Shown here: positions 9,123 to 17,051 of the stretch, in pieces | Numbering within the stretch: the first letter of the stretch is position 1 | How the letters are laid out: every line of letters starts with the position of its first letter | Assembly (NCBI GenBank): GCA_937928045.1 | Contig: CALFWO010000017.1 | Location: 124,001 to 188,000, forward strand | Length of the DNA stretch: 64,000 bases | Origin: an uncultured Saprospiraceae bacterium | GTDB taxonomy: Bacteria; Bacteroidota; Bacteroidia; Chitinophagales; Saprospiraceae | Direction of reading: 5' to 3' | The notes under the pieces: generated by a model | Database searches by the model: none | The model's input: only the letters and a program-made list of their open reading frames with translations | What the model was told of the DNA's origin: nothing | Translations under genes and position numbers: made by a program

Positions 9123-9150
9123 AGTGTTTTAAGTGTTTTAAAGTGTTTCA
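9123..9150. repeat. Three short tandem repeats abutting the SPOR start codon
   Basis: AGTGTTTTA at 9123-9131 and 9132-9140 and AGTGTTTCA at 9142-9150, directly next to the minus-strand ATG. On the mRNA these read as A-rich CACT repeats with no Shine-Dalgarno sequence. They could be an operator or a translation-enhancing leader. Confidence 0.5.
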
Positions 9151-9249
9151 GTATCGTTACTGGAATGTAAAATTAATAAAAATTGTAATACGTTGACTAC
9201 CATACGATAAAAAGACGATGATTAAAGTGAAATAGTGGCTTTTCGTTCG

Positions 9250-9446
9250 GTTGAAGTTTGTTGAAAGGTTGCTGAGCGGAGCCTCAGCATACCGTTGAAG
9301 TTGGTTGAAGTTAGCGTTTAAAATCTTTAATTTTAAAACGGTGATTAGTGGGCTTGTTAGGTTGAAATTGGTTGAAGTTTGTAATTCTAACTGCGTTCCA
9401 CAATTAAAAAATCATAGAATTTTTACAAATTTCAACCAACTTCAAC
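9250..9446. repeat. GTTGAAGTT(G/T)GTTGAA repeat cluster with an inverted copy
   Basis: Direct copies of a GTTGAAGTTGGTTGAAG-like motif occur at about 9250-9266, 9294-9312 and 9361-9379. A 16-base exact inverted match to 9294-9309 lies at 9431-9446, ending five bases from the dcd stop. A separate hairpin sits at 9271-9288 (GCTGAG/CTCAGC, extended by GGT/ACC). The cluster fills the whole spacer between the SPOR and dcd genes. No protein-coding reading is convincing. Confidence 0.65.
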
Positions 9447-9450
9447 TCCC

Positions 9451-9987
9451 TCAAAAAGTATTCTTCCACATCATACTCTCAACTGGTTTAATCGTTCGTT
9501 GATTGTATTTAGCGTTGCTTTTCTTATTGTAATAATTCTCGATATCGCCTTCAACCGCGAAATAGATGAGTTGTCCAATGGGCATCCCTGCATAGACGCG
9601 TACAGGATGGACACAGGAGATCTCTAAAGTCCATGTATTGCAAAAACCAACATCTCCTTTTCCGGCAGTTGCATGAATATCTATGCCCAATCGACCAACG
9701 CTGGATTTACCTTCCAGAAAAGGCACAGAATTATGTGTCTCTGTATATTCTTCTGTAACACCTAGATATAGCGTGCCGGGTTGAATGACGAATCCTTCTT
9801 CAGGTATTTCGAAATGTTTGACTTCATTGTGCTTCTTAGCGTCAAGTATTTCAGAAGTGTAAGTCGCTAAGTGTTTTCCTAAATGGACATCGTAAGAATT
9901 GGTGCCTAAGGCTTTTCGATCGAATGGTTCGATTACAATCTCTTTGGACTCGATAGATTTTAATATCTTTTTATCAGATAAGATCAT
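9451..9987 (-). CDS. dcd: dCTP deaminase (dUTPase-fold)
   Basis: A 178-residue protein with the Dcd family layout: MILSDKKILKSI at the start, GTNSYDVHLG, the nucleotide-binding block EGKSSVGRLGIDIHATAG, GFCNTWTLEI with the catalytic Glu, and GMPIGQL.Y near the end. Family members convert dCTP to dUTP for thymidylate synthesis; some are bifunctional and also release dUMP. It is cytoplasmic. It is encoded 10 bases downstream of the WD40 gene on the same strand, so the two probably share an mRNA. The stop adjoins an inverted-repeat arm. Confidence 0.9.
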   Translation of the reverse strand: MILSDKKILKSIESKEIVIEPFDRKALGTNSYDVHLGKHLATYTSEILDAKKHNEVKHFEIPEEGFVIQPGTLYLGVTEEYTETHNSVPFLEGKSSVGRLGIDIHATAGKGDVGFCNTWTLEISCVHPVRVYAGMPIGQLIYFAVEGDIENYYNKKSNAKYNQRTIKPVESMMWKNTF

Positions 9988-9997
9988 TTTTTTCTCT

Positions 9998-10927
9998 TTA
10001 ATTGTCAGACTTAGGCAAACCTGCTGGACTATTTTTTATATCCCATTGAATGATCTTTCGATCGTCGCTGGCTGAAAAAAGTCCGGCATCATTCCAAATA
10101 ACATTATTGACAGAATTCACATGGCCATCATGTTTCATTACATCAATAACTTTCAGCAGTGCAAAGGTACTTCTATCCCAGATTTTTATGGTACGATCTC
10201 GGCTTGCAGTTGCCAATAATTTTTGGCTAGGCGAAACTGCTATTGCGTTTATGGTATATAGATGAGCTTTGATAATCTCAGCTGAGGGTTGAAAGTCGGG
10301 ATATTTCCAGATTTTCAGCAAGGCATCACGACCGCCGCTGACCAATTGATCCCCCGTTGTATTCCAAATTGAGCAAAAGACAGAAGGATCATGAGCATTT
10401 TGATAAGCTGGGATCACCGGTGCAAGCAATTTGTGATCAATAAAGTGGACATGTCCTTCGCTGGTAGCTACCGCCAAAGTATTTTCAGAAGGATGAAGCT
10501 GAAAACTACGAATGGAATTGTTCCCCAGGCGAATTCTAATCAACTGTTCTCCTTTCCAATTCCACTTACACAAATAACCATCACCACCTCCAGTTAAGAA
10601 ATAATCGGGATGGACAAAAATGGCGAACAGCCCTTTTTCATGTGCCTTGATTACTCGGGGTTTCCATTTATCTTCCACCTTTTGCAAAAAGATAAGTTGG
10701 CCTACCAAGGTACCCGCCAAGATCGTATTCGAATGGCTAGCTAAAGTAAATATTCTGTTTTCAACTTTAGCAAGCAGATTCCCTTCGGCCGAATCATCCA
10801 TTTTCCAATTGACCAGCCAGCCATTTCCTCCGCCAGTTACCAAGCCCAGTTCTGGATGCCACATGAGCGCATAAACGGCGCCTCGATGTCCAAGGAATTC
10901 TCTTACTTTTTTCACCTCGATCTGCAT
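9998..10927 (-). CDS. WD40 repeat protein
   Basis: A 309-residue protein made almost entirely of WD40 blades: FLGHRGAVYALMWHPE, AHEKGLFAIFVHPDYFLTGGGDG, NSIRSFQLHPSENTLAVATSEG, DALLKIWKYPD, AHLYTINAIAVSPSQKLLATASRDRTIKIWD, GHVNSVNNVIW...SASDDRKIIQWD. About seven blades fit a closed propeller. There is no signal peptide, so it is a cytoplasmic scaffold. It sits immediately upstream of dcd with a 10-base gap. A functional link to nucleotide metabolism is only positional. Confidence 0.9.
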   Translation of the reverse strand: MQIEVKKVREFLGHRGAVYALMWHPELGLVTGGGNGWLVNWKMDDSAEGNLLAKVENRIFTLASHSNTILAGTLVGQLIFLQKVEDKWKPRVIKAHEKGLFAIFVHPDYFLTGGGDGYLCKWNWKGEQLIRIRLGNNSIRSFQLHPSENTLAVATSEGHVHFIDHKLLAPVIPAYQNAHDPSVFCSIWNTTGDQLVSGGRDALLKIWKYPDFQPSAEIIKAHLYTINAIAVSPSQKLLATASRDRTIKIWDRSTFALLKVIDVMKHDGHVNSVNNVIWNDAGLFSASDDRKIIQWDIKNSPAGLPKSDN

Positions 10928-11564
10928 GTGGTGAAATTACTAAAGAATCTTTGAATGGTTTTGGGTTGAACGGTGGTGGAGTACTGGTGCTTTGTACTTT
11001 GCGTTGAACAATTGGTTTGAAATGATGAGATATTTTTGGAGCTAGGCTTCAGGGAGATTTTTGTTGTTTTAAAAATGGTCAAAATGATCTTTCGAATGAT
11101 TTTTCAATTGGGGCCGAGCCCAATCAATATACTTGTTCGAATATTAGCGATTGTTCAACAGTTAGTTCGTCCTTAGCGAACCGTGCGGACCATTGTTCAA
11201 TGGAACATAGTTCAACGAACCATATTTTGCCATTCAACTTTTGCTTTCAAAGAGAAAGATCAAAACTACGGAGTTCGGAATGCTTGCTGTTTGAAGACGA
11301 TTGGCGAGCCTGCCTGTCGACAGACAGGCCTGCCTGTCGCAGAGAGGCCTGACTACCGGAGGTGGGTTTCAAACATTTCTAGACTTTTTTTCTATCTTTT
11401 TTGTGGCAATGACAAAAATGGAAAAAGCCAATTAAAAATGAATAACTCAATTCTTGTTGCAGGTTAAATAATAAAAACTTCATTGCGGCAATTTCCGACA
11501 ATTATCTGCTATCCATTGTTCACTATCAATTACTTAACTACTTTTACCAAACACATAATCACAT
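10928..11564. other. 637-base spacer with hairpins, no credible gene
   Basis: This region between divergent genes is full of inverted repeats: GTTCG/CGAAC at 11165-11169 and 11177-11181, CATTGTTCAATG at 11191-11202, and a GC-rich CCTGCCTG block at 11308-11351. A 94-codon reading frame through it (11183-11467) is repeat sequence and has no protein character. TACTTTTA at 11539-11546 could be the -7 box for the phosphopantetheinyl transferase. Confidence 0.6.
11308..11351. repeat. GC-rich CCTGCCTGTCG palindromic repeat
   Basis: CCTGCCTGTCGACAGACAGG forms a near-perfect 20-base palindrome (9 of 10 pairs) and is followed by a second CCTGCCTGTCGCAGAGAGGCCTG unit. A related CCTGCCTGCCTGCTGGC string occurs at about 8411-8427 after the TonB_C/TPR gene. 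Both resemble REP-like intergenic palindromes that are common in this phylum. Confidence 0.6.
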
Positions 11565-12203
11565 ATGCCCTTAGTCTTTCACAACACCTACACCAACTCC
11601 GTTGAAATCGGCCTCTGGAAAATCGAAGAGTCTGAACTTTGGTTCATTGAACAAATGGATCTCTTTCCGGATGAAGAGGAGATGATTGCAAAAATCGAAG
11701 GACATAGAAAATTAGAATGGCTTGCTGGTCGTTGGTTATTACATTGGATGTCCGGAAGGAAAATCCGTGGTGCTTGTCTTAAGGATGAATTCGGAAAACC
11801 TTACTTAGAGAACTCCAAATTGCAGATATCGATCTCGCACTCGCGGAAATTAGTCGCTGTGATGGCAGGTCCAAAAGCTGTAGGAATTGATATTCAATTA
11901 ATCGTTCCGAAGATTACGAGATTGGCACATAAATTTTTAAGAGAAAAAGAAGCAGCTTCTATTACTGAAAAACATCAATTAGCAATGATGCATGTTTATT
12001 GGGGAGCAAAAGAAAGTTTGTATAAAGGCTATGGTCGCAAAAAATTAGAATTTAAAGATCATATAAAAATAGATCCTTTTACCTTTGATTCAAATGGCGG
12101 GGACTTAATAGGTGTCGTAAGCAAAGAAGAGTATCAGCAAGCGTACTGGCTGAAATACCAAATGATCGACAACTATGTGTTGGTATACGGAATGGAAGAA
12201 TAA
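11565..12203 (+). CDS. 4'-phosphopantetheinyl transferase, Sfp/AcpT type
   Basis: A 212-residue protein that transfers the phosphopantetheine arm of CoA to a carrier-protein Ser. Magnesium and CoA motifs are visible: GIDI at residues 107-110 and WGAKESLYK at 146-154, with the Asp, Glu and Lys of the family. An ISISHS motif at about 88-93 is typical of the substrate pocket. The length fits the Sfp class. No carrier protein or synthase cluster adjoins, so it may serve fatty-acid ACP. A small membrane protein follows after 26 bases. Confidence 0.88.
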   Translation: MPLVFHNTYTNSVEIGLWKIEESELWFIEQMDLFPDEEEMIAKIEGHRKLEWLAGRWLLHWMSGRKIRGACLKDEFGKPYLENSKLQISISHSRKLVAVMAGPKAVGIDIQLIVPKITRLAHKFLREKEAASITEKHQLAMMHVYWGAKESLYKGYGRKKLEFKDHIKIDPFTFDSNGGDLIGVVSKEEYQQAYWLKYQMIDNYVLVYGMEE

Positions 12204-12229
12204 AAAGCAATAGATAAATATTAATATTC

Positions 12230-12694
12230 ATGATGAAATTTCTTTGGGGATTATTGGTCGGTGCATTTCTTGGAGCTATTGGAACGATGTGGTATGTAAA
12301 AAATAATATGGATCAATCCGTTGCAGAGCCAATAGCCGTAGACAACGAATTACCAGATGACTTTTCTGTCTTTTATGAAGCCTTTCATAAGGACAGCATT
12401 TATCAAATCAATCATGTGCTGTTTCCATTGCAAGGGTTACCAGCATATGCCGACTCAATCACAATGGCTGAAGGAACGTATCGCTTTGAGAAGGCGGATT
12501 GGACGATGCACAAGGAATTCCAAGATGCTGATGGGCAATTCAAAAGAGAATTTAAAATCCTAGGTGATGGATTCATCGTTGAACAAATCCGAGACAAACA
12601 AAATGGAATTGGCATGCAACGCAGATTTGCCAAACGAGGTCCAGAGTGGTATTTGATTTATTATGCTGAGATTAATTTTGTAGGGAAAGGATAA
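12230..12694 (+). CDS. Membrane-anchored small protein, DUF4348-like
   Basis: A 154-residue protein with an N-terminal hydrophobic anchor (FLWGLLVGAFLGAIGTMWYV) and an extracytoplasmic domain. The PDDFSVFYEAFHKDSIYQINHVLFPL block resembles the DUF4348 domain of Bacteroidota, in which an F..F..F.D..FQ...V.FPL pattern recurs; the second half contains WTMHKEF and a final WYLIYY. The start could be either of two adjacent ATGs (12230 or 12233). It is probably co-transcribed with the upstream transferase. The function is unknown. Confidence 0.65.
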   Translation: MMKFLWGLLVGAFLGAIGTMWYVKNNMDQSVAEPIAVDNELPDDFSVFYEAFHKDSIYQINHVLFPLQGLPAYADSITMAEGTYRFEKADWTMHKEFQDADGQFKREFKILGDGFIVEQIRDKQNGIGMQRRFAKRGPEWYLIYYAEINFVGKG

Positions 12695-12728
12695 GTTTAG
12701 AAAATACCTATCCTATTTAAGCACCAAT

Positions 12729-13391
12729 TTATTTATTAGTATCTTTTCCATTTAGCCGATACCCGAGGCCTAATCGAAATACCCGATTGGTAAATAAATT
12801 TAAATCAAATCCTCCCGTCATTCTCGCTTGGGGTGGAATATTTGGATCTAGAACGCTCGTCGAAACTGAACCCAATGATCCTCCAACGATAGAAGTACTA
12901 AGATCGATAAACAATTGATCGCTGAGAAAGTATTCTATTCCAGTAAATACTTTGACCTCTAAAATAAATGCATTTGATTTTTCGTCGAAACCTCGGGAAT
13001 CAGTAGGTGTAGTTTTAGTAAAAGTGCCGTTTAGGCTATAAGCTAATCCCCATTTTGCGTTAAATTTATTATTTGCTGAAGTCCAAAATATTCGATCTCG
13101 CTGCAATCGCACCGAAGCCTGAGTAGAAACTACTTCAGAAGAATCAGTCTGAGTTTGATAGTTCCATGCACCTAGTTGCCATTCATTGATCTTGCCATTT
13201 GGAGCAATTTTCGAAAATCCTATTACAGGCCAAAAGAAATCAAAGTTTTGTTTATTTAATTGAGCTTCGTTTGGACTAAGCTGTGTATTTAAATAGTAAC
13301 TATTTACATATGCTTTAAGACTTGTTTGAGCGCGGATAAAAGTGCTGGTAAAAATCAGTGTAAGGCAAATTAGAAGTGTTCGGCTTTTCAT
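12729..13391 (-). CDS. Outer-membrane beta-barrel-like protein
   Basis: A 220-residue protein with a signal peptide (MKSRTLLICLTLIFTSTFIRAQ) and a strand-rich mature part with repeated aromatic/polar alternation: QLGAWNYQTQTDS, KWGLAYSLNGTF, FTGIEYFLSDQLFIDLSTSIVGG, FRLGLGYRLNG. This fits a small outer-membrane barrel. It is convergent with the DUF4348-like gene. Its upstream side faces the second copy of the hairpin-rich element, as the other barrel gene faces copy 1. It has no recognised family. Confidence 0.65.
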   Translation of the reverse strand: MKSRTLLICLTLIFTSTFIRAQTSLKAYVNSYYLNTQLSPNEAQLNKQNFDFFWPVIGFSKIAPNGKINEWQLGAWNYQTQTDSSEVVSTQASVRLQRDRIFWTSANNKFNAKWGLAYSLNGTFTKTTPTDSRGFDEKSNAFILEVKVFTGIEYFLSDQLFIDLSTSIVGGSLGSVSTSVLDPNIPPQARMTGGFDLNLFTNRVFRLGLGYRLNGKDTNK

Positions 13392-13534
13392 ACAATTAGA
13401 AACGCAAAAAAATATATTTTAGTACAAATGATAAATATTGATTAATTCTAAGAAGTTAATTTTTATCGAGGATCTGCTAATAGGTAAATATTATTCGCTT
13501 ATGGAAATTTGATTTGTTTCGAAACGGAGCCATG

Positions 13535-13632
13535 ATTCCCTCGGAGCGCATGAGCTGCCGACAAGTTGGAAGACCGACTAATTAGGGAGACTAAGAAGGG
13601 GCGACTCTGAAGCTATATGAAGGAGGCACCCC
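13535..13632. repeat. Hairpin-rich intergenic element, copy 2
   Basis: Related to 7030-7140 by ATTCCCTCGGA, GAGCTGC and AAGGGGCG in the same order. Hairpins at 13565-13569 with 13574-13578 and 13582-13585 with 13591-13594 occupy the same places as the first two hairpins of copy 1, but with different stem bases. It lies at the left border of the AT-rich island and upstream, on the minus strand, of the beta-barrel gene. Confidence 0.45.
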
Positions 13633-13768
13633 AAAAGATTATTTTTGAAATTTTATATTTATTTAATAGTATCTAGAAAAATTAAGATCGAAAATTATCG
13701 TAAAGTTGGATTGTTGGGACTTATGTTCATTTAAAAGTAAAATAAAAATATTGACCACTACCCAGAGG

Positions 13769-13856
13769 GTCGCTATGCTCCAGTGCTCACTATTCGTTCG
13801 GCAGCGACTAAGGTCACGTTTGGTGATTTGGAATCACCAAACTTGCGCAGCGCTGG
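13769..13856. repeat. Nested-hairpin intergenic repeat
   Basis: GTCGCT (13769-13774) pairs with AGCGAC (13803-13808), and a perfect 11-base stem follows, 13818-13828 with 13832-13842 (loop TGG), then a GCGCAGCGC block. The GC content is clearly higher than the flanks. An 84-codon reading frame across it (13706-13960) has no protein features. It looks like a mobile intergenic palindrome or a transcription boundary; no transposase is nearby. Confidence 0.6.
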
Positions 13857-14033
13857 TGGTTATGATACATTTTATAAATTATAAGAGCTGTTTGGGTATT
13901 TTAAAAGATGAATTTGCCGCATTATTATTGCTTGTAGCCATTAAATTATTACTCCAATAAAAATGCTCCATTTATTTTATGGATTCTATCACAAATTATT
14001 TACAAATAATGATAACAAATATATTTCAAAATA

Positions 14034-14064
14034 CTTGACACGGGGGGGTAGTGTTATACATTTG
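14034..14064 (+). promoter_or_regulatory. Promoter of the toxin-like lipoprotein gene with a G7 tract in the spacer
   Basis: CTTG at 14034-14037 and TACATTTG at 14057-14064 are separated by 19 bases, the spacing of Bacteroidota promoters (TTTG-N19/20-TAnnTTTG). The spacer contains seven consecutive G at 14042-14048 in an otherwise AT-rich sequence. The predicted transcript starts at about 14071, after the ORF's first possible codon at 14067 and about 40 bases before the ATG at 14112, which supports the later start. Confidence 0.6.
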
Positions 14065-14111
14065 AGGTGTTATTCAATTATTCACCTATTTTTATAAAAC
14101 ATAACCTATTT

Positions 14112-16103
14112 ATGCAAAGTAACCGCCTAGTTACGTTTGCCTCCTTTTTCCTATTTTTTTCCTTTTTATTTTTTAGTAGTTGTTCAAAAGATGATGAACA
14201 GGAACTTCTATCAACTCAAAATCAAGTCTTAGACAATTCTAACGGACAGAGGTCACGAAATTTTGATGAACTTCATTCCAAATTCTTTCCGTTTGACAAT
14301 GGTCAAAGTCATAACTTTGTAGAAGATATTGGTACTGAGCATTCTGCCAAAGTTGAAAACATAGTCACTGTTGTCTATGATGAAATGATGAAAATGGAGA
14401 ATGAAGATCCTTTTGTAGAGATTGTTTCAAATAAAATTGGCCTTCCAATTTGGGATGGATTTTATCTTGTTACAGAACTGGAACATATGGAATTTATTCT
14501 TACCATTCCCTTTGCATTTGAAGGAAATGAGAATGTTTCAGGAATAGTTTATATATCTCAGATGGATAGAGGAGAGCCCTTAAATTTTCTTTTGATCGAA
14601 AGTCAAAATATTATTGACTATGTAGATGGTTTACAAGAATATGATGAGAATACTGCGTTTTTTGCCTTTTCGATAGCTATTCTTCAGGCAGGCATTTTTG
14701 AAACATTAAATAAGAGAATAATAAACTATTTTAATCGAGTTGACTACAATATTATGAGTGCAGCTGGTTCGAGAGATTGTTGGATAGATACGGAATGTGT
14801 ATGGGAGGCACCTGCTTCTAGTCCTACTTCTAGTCCTACTTCTAGTCCTGGGCCAATTGCTAGTGCAGTCGGACCTATAACTAATATTAGCACAGCTTAT
14901 AGTCTGATGTACACCGCGCTTGAACCCGCATGGGAATTAGATTGCTGGTACACATTTGTATGTAATTTTAGTAATTTTGGAGATTGGACCAATGGATATG
15001 ATATAAATAACACTAACGGAGGAAATACAAATAATGAAGGAAATGAATTTGGTAATGTGAACGTTAATAGTCACTTAAATCTGGAAGAAAGAGACTTTTT
15101 AGAAAATTGGATAAATTCATTTAGAAAAGCGCATGAATTGCCTTTCACCAATGGAGAGCTTGCGGACTGGGTTAATTATGATTGTATAACAGCAACTAAT
15201 CCTATGACATGTGCTATGACTTCGTTTCTTCTTAATTTTAGTCACGCTACGATATCTCCTTTATTGGAAGATCTTGATATAGATATTATAACTTTGTTGT
15301 CGCTTGTTGATGTGGCTACATGTTTAACGGCGGATAGTTTTGCTGATTGTGCTTGGGAAAGTATGGCAACGAAAAAGCACAATGAATTGCTTGCGCAATA
15401 TCCGGAGTATCAAAGCAATAATGTTGATTTAAATACCTACTTAAGTCAGTATGGTGCAATTCATTTCATGGCCACTGCCACATTATATGAATCCTATATT
15501 GATGAAGTGAATGAAAATCCTGATGATGAGTATCAATGGCAATTGGCTATGGAAGTATTTCGAGATGAATTAGCTCCTATTTTATTGGAATTTACTCCAG
15601 GAATTGGCGATCTAATAGGTTCTTATAATGACTTTCAAGCGGGAAGCTACTTTTGGGGATGTGTAGGGATTATTTCTGCGATTGTACCCGGAGATGAAAT
15701 TATTAAAGTCATAAGAAAAGCTGATAATATTCGTGATGGATGGAAAAAAGTGAAAAAAGTATTTACTTTATGGAACAAGCTGTTTTCTACAATTGGTGGC
15801 CAGAGGATATTGAATAATATGCCTCAAAGTTGGAAAAACCTGCCAGGATCAAAATTGTCTAACAATAGCAAAGGTTTAAAATGGAAAAAAGGCCCACATC
15901 ATGAAATAAGAGTAATGGACGCTGACCCAAATTCTATTCGAAGTTGGCATCAACAGAAATATGTTAGGATGAAAAAGAATGGAAATTTTCTTGGAACTGA
16001 TGGAATTTATCACCAAAATGATGGAAGTGATGCGTTTCAGATATTAACTCACTTACCAGTTGATGATGTAACTGATAGCTGGTTGACTAACTTTTTTAAT
16101 TAA
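14112..16103 (+). CDS. Surface lipoprotein with polymorphic-toxin-like C-terminus
   Basis: The start is set at the Met opening a lipoprotein signal (FLFFSFLFFSSC, Cys 24). SKDDEQE after the Cys fits the Bacteroidota surface-export signal K-(D/E)2. The protein is 663 residues. The N-terminal 230 residues are unassigned, then comes a Ser/Pro/Thr linker with three SPTS units (about 235-246). A pretoxin-like segment follows at about 494-530 (FTPGIGDLIGSYNDFQAGSYFWG ending in VPGDEIIK), and a C-terminal cap at about 587-663 with WKKGPHHEIRV and HQQKYVRM. The pretoxin plus variable tip is the layout of polymorphic toxins. The tip is His-rich, perhaps a nuclease (inference). The next gene overlaps the stop and is the likely immunity gene. 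Confidence 0.65.
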   Translation: MQSNRLVTFASFFLFFSFLFFSSCSKDDEQELLSTQNQVLDNSNGQRSRNFDELHSKFFPFDNGQSHNFVEDIGTEHSAKVENIVTVVYDEMMKMENEDPFVEIVSNKIGLPIWDGFYLVTELEHMEFILTIPFAFEGNENVSGIVYISQMDRGEPLNFLLIESQNIIDYVDGLQEYDENTAFFAFSIAILQAGIFETLNKRIINYFNRVDYNIMSAAGSRDCWIDTECVWEAPASSPTSSPTSSPGPIASAVGPITNISTAYSLMYTALEPAWELDCWYTFVCNFSNFGDWTNGYDINNTNGGNTNNEGNEFGNVNVNSHLNLEERDFLENWINSFRKAHELPFTNGELADWVNYDCITATNPMTCAMTSFLLNFSHATISPLLEDLDIDIITLLSLVDVATCLTADSFADCAWESMATKKHNELLAQYPEYQSNNVDLNTYLSQYGAIHFMATATLYESYIDEVNENPDDEYQWQLAMEVFRDELAPILLEFTPGIGDLIGSYNDFQAGSYFWGCVGIISAIVPGDEIIKVIRKADNIRDGWKKVKKVFTLWNKLFSTIGGQRILNNMPQSWKNLPGSKLSNNSKGLKWKKGPHHEIRVMDADPNSIRSWHQQKYVRMKKNGNFLGTDGIYHQNDGSDAFQILTHLPVDDVTDSWLTNFFN

Positions 16104-16597
16104 TGAAAAATATAAATTCTTTCATATTACTTAATAATCTATATCAAGATCTTTCTAGGTTAAGAACAGATTATGATACCGGATTTGAAGAATTGATTAA
16201 TGGTTCAGAAATAATGAAAAATGATTTTTTTGACCAGAAATGGTTGAATGAGTTGTTGTCAGACAATTCAATTAATTTATTCAAAGTTTTCAAGGCAGAA
16301 TGGTCAATGTTGTTAAAATCGAAATCATATGCTTGTATTGGAGTATATATGCAGCTTGATAAAGATTGGATTGGAATATTAAATAATTCATTATTAACGC
16401 TTATTTGTTCGGTGGAACAGGATTTAATTCTTTCTGGAAAGGAGTTTCAAAAGATTGAACAACATAATAAAATTATTGTGAATTGCGATGGAGAGAATTT
16501 ATTAAAAATCACAGATCGTATATTTAAACTAAGTCTTAAGGAGAGCAGTATGGTCAATCCATTTTTAAATTTAAATTTTGAGAAAAAATCAACCTAG
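16103..16597 (+). CDS. Putative immunity protein for the upstream toxin
   Basis: A 164-residue protein, AT-rich and with no signal peptide, so cytoplasmic. Its ATG overlaps the toxin stop (TAATG), giving tight translational coupling. No family is recognised; the predicted mix is helical at the N-terminus (NNLYQDLSRLRTDY) with strands later (SYACIGVYMQLDKDWIGIL). The call rests on position, size and overlap, the usual arrangement of immunity genes. A strong terminator follows 21 bases later, closing a two-gene operon. The alternative is an unrelated small protein. Confidence 0.5.
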   Translation: MKNINSFILLNNLYQDLSRLRTDYDTGFEELINGSEIMKNDFFDQKWLNELLSDNSINLFKVFKAEWSMLLKSKSYACIGVYMQLDKDWIGILNNSLLTLICSVEQDLILSGKEFQKIEQHNKIIVNCDGENLLKITDRIFKLSLKESSMVNPFLNLNFEKKST

Positions 16598-16618
16598 TAG
16601 TTCTGAATTAGGTTCTCG

Positions 16619-16649
16619 CCCGGAACTAACTTTCAAGATTAGTTCCGGG
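16619..16649 (+). terminator. Terminator of the toxin-immunity operon
   Basis: A perfect 11-base stem CCCGGAACTAA (16619-16629) with TTAGTTCCGGG (16639-16649), a 9-base loop, then TTTGTTT. It lies 21 bases after the putative immunity stop. Confidence 0.85.
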
Positions 16650-16675
16650 TTTGTTTATCAATATTTAAAGAAATA

Positions 16676-17051
16676 ATGCGAATTCTAATTTTAGCAACAG
16701 TTTTTATTCTTCAATCCTGCCTCTACACCTATGGTCTTTCCCTGGCCGAAACAATTTATCTATCCTCTAATCCATCTCCTAGAAACTAAACATCACTCTC
16801 AAAATTCTGCAATCAAATATCACTCTTATCGACACCTTGAACTTTTACAAAGAAGAGTTACTCCCAATAAGTGAAGGAATCTCATTCTTCTTGAGAATCA
16901 TAAAAAACAAAACCTAGCAGCTGACCAAAAAATATTCTTCATGTCTTCAAATGAAAAAGAAAAATCACTGACCCTAAATGAAATAAAAACAATGAAAAGT
17001 GAAATGCTAAACGATATCATAGAAGTATTTTTCTTGGAGAATTCGTTTTAA
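16676..17051 (+). pseudogene. Decayed small lipoprotein gene (frameshift plus in-frame stop)
   Basis: An ATG at 16676 opens a 37-residue peptide with a lipoprotein signal (MRILILATVFILQSC) that stops at 16789. In another frame, coding-like sequence continues from about 16791 (HSYRHLELLQRRV), is cut by TGA at 16872, and resumes in that same frame to a stop at 17051 (LLENHKKQNLAADQKIFF, then LTLNEIKTMKSEMLNDIIEVFF). One frameshift and one stop would restore a lipoprotein of about 125 residues. It lies behind the toxin operon and may be a relic of an old island gene. The alternative is chance reading frames. Confidence 0.35.

Noticed and set aside
11183-11467. 94-codon + frame in the spacer before the phosphopantetheinyl transferase
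   Set aside because: It crosses palindromic repeats, has no family features, and no promoter or start context.
13706-13960. 84-codon + frame left of the toxin gene
   Set aside because: It reads through a nested hairpin repeat; the composition is not protein-like.
14035-14060. TTGACA/TATACA as an E. coli-type promoter of the toxin gene
   Set aside because: The spacer would be only 14 bases; the CTTG-N19-TACATTTG reading fits this phylum better.
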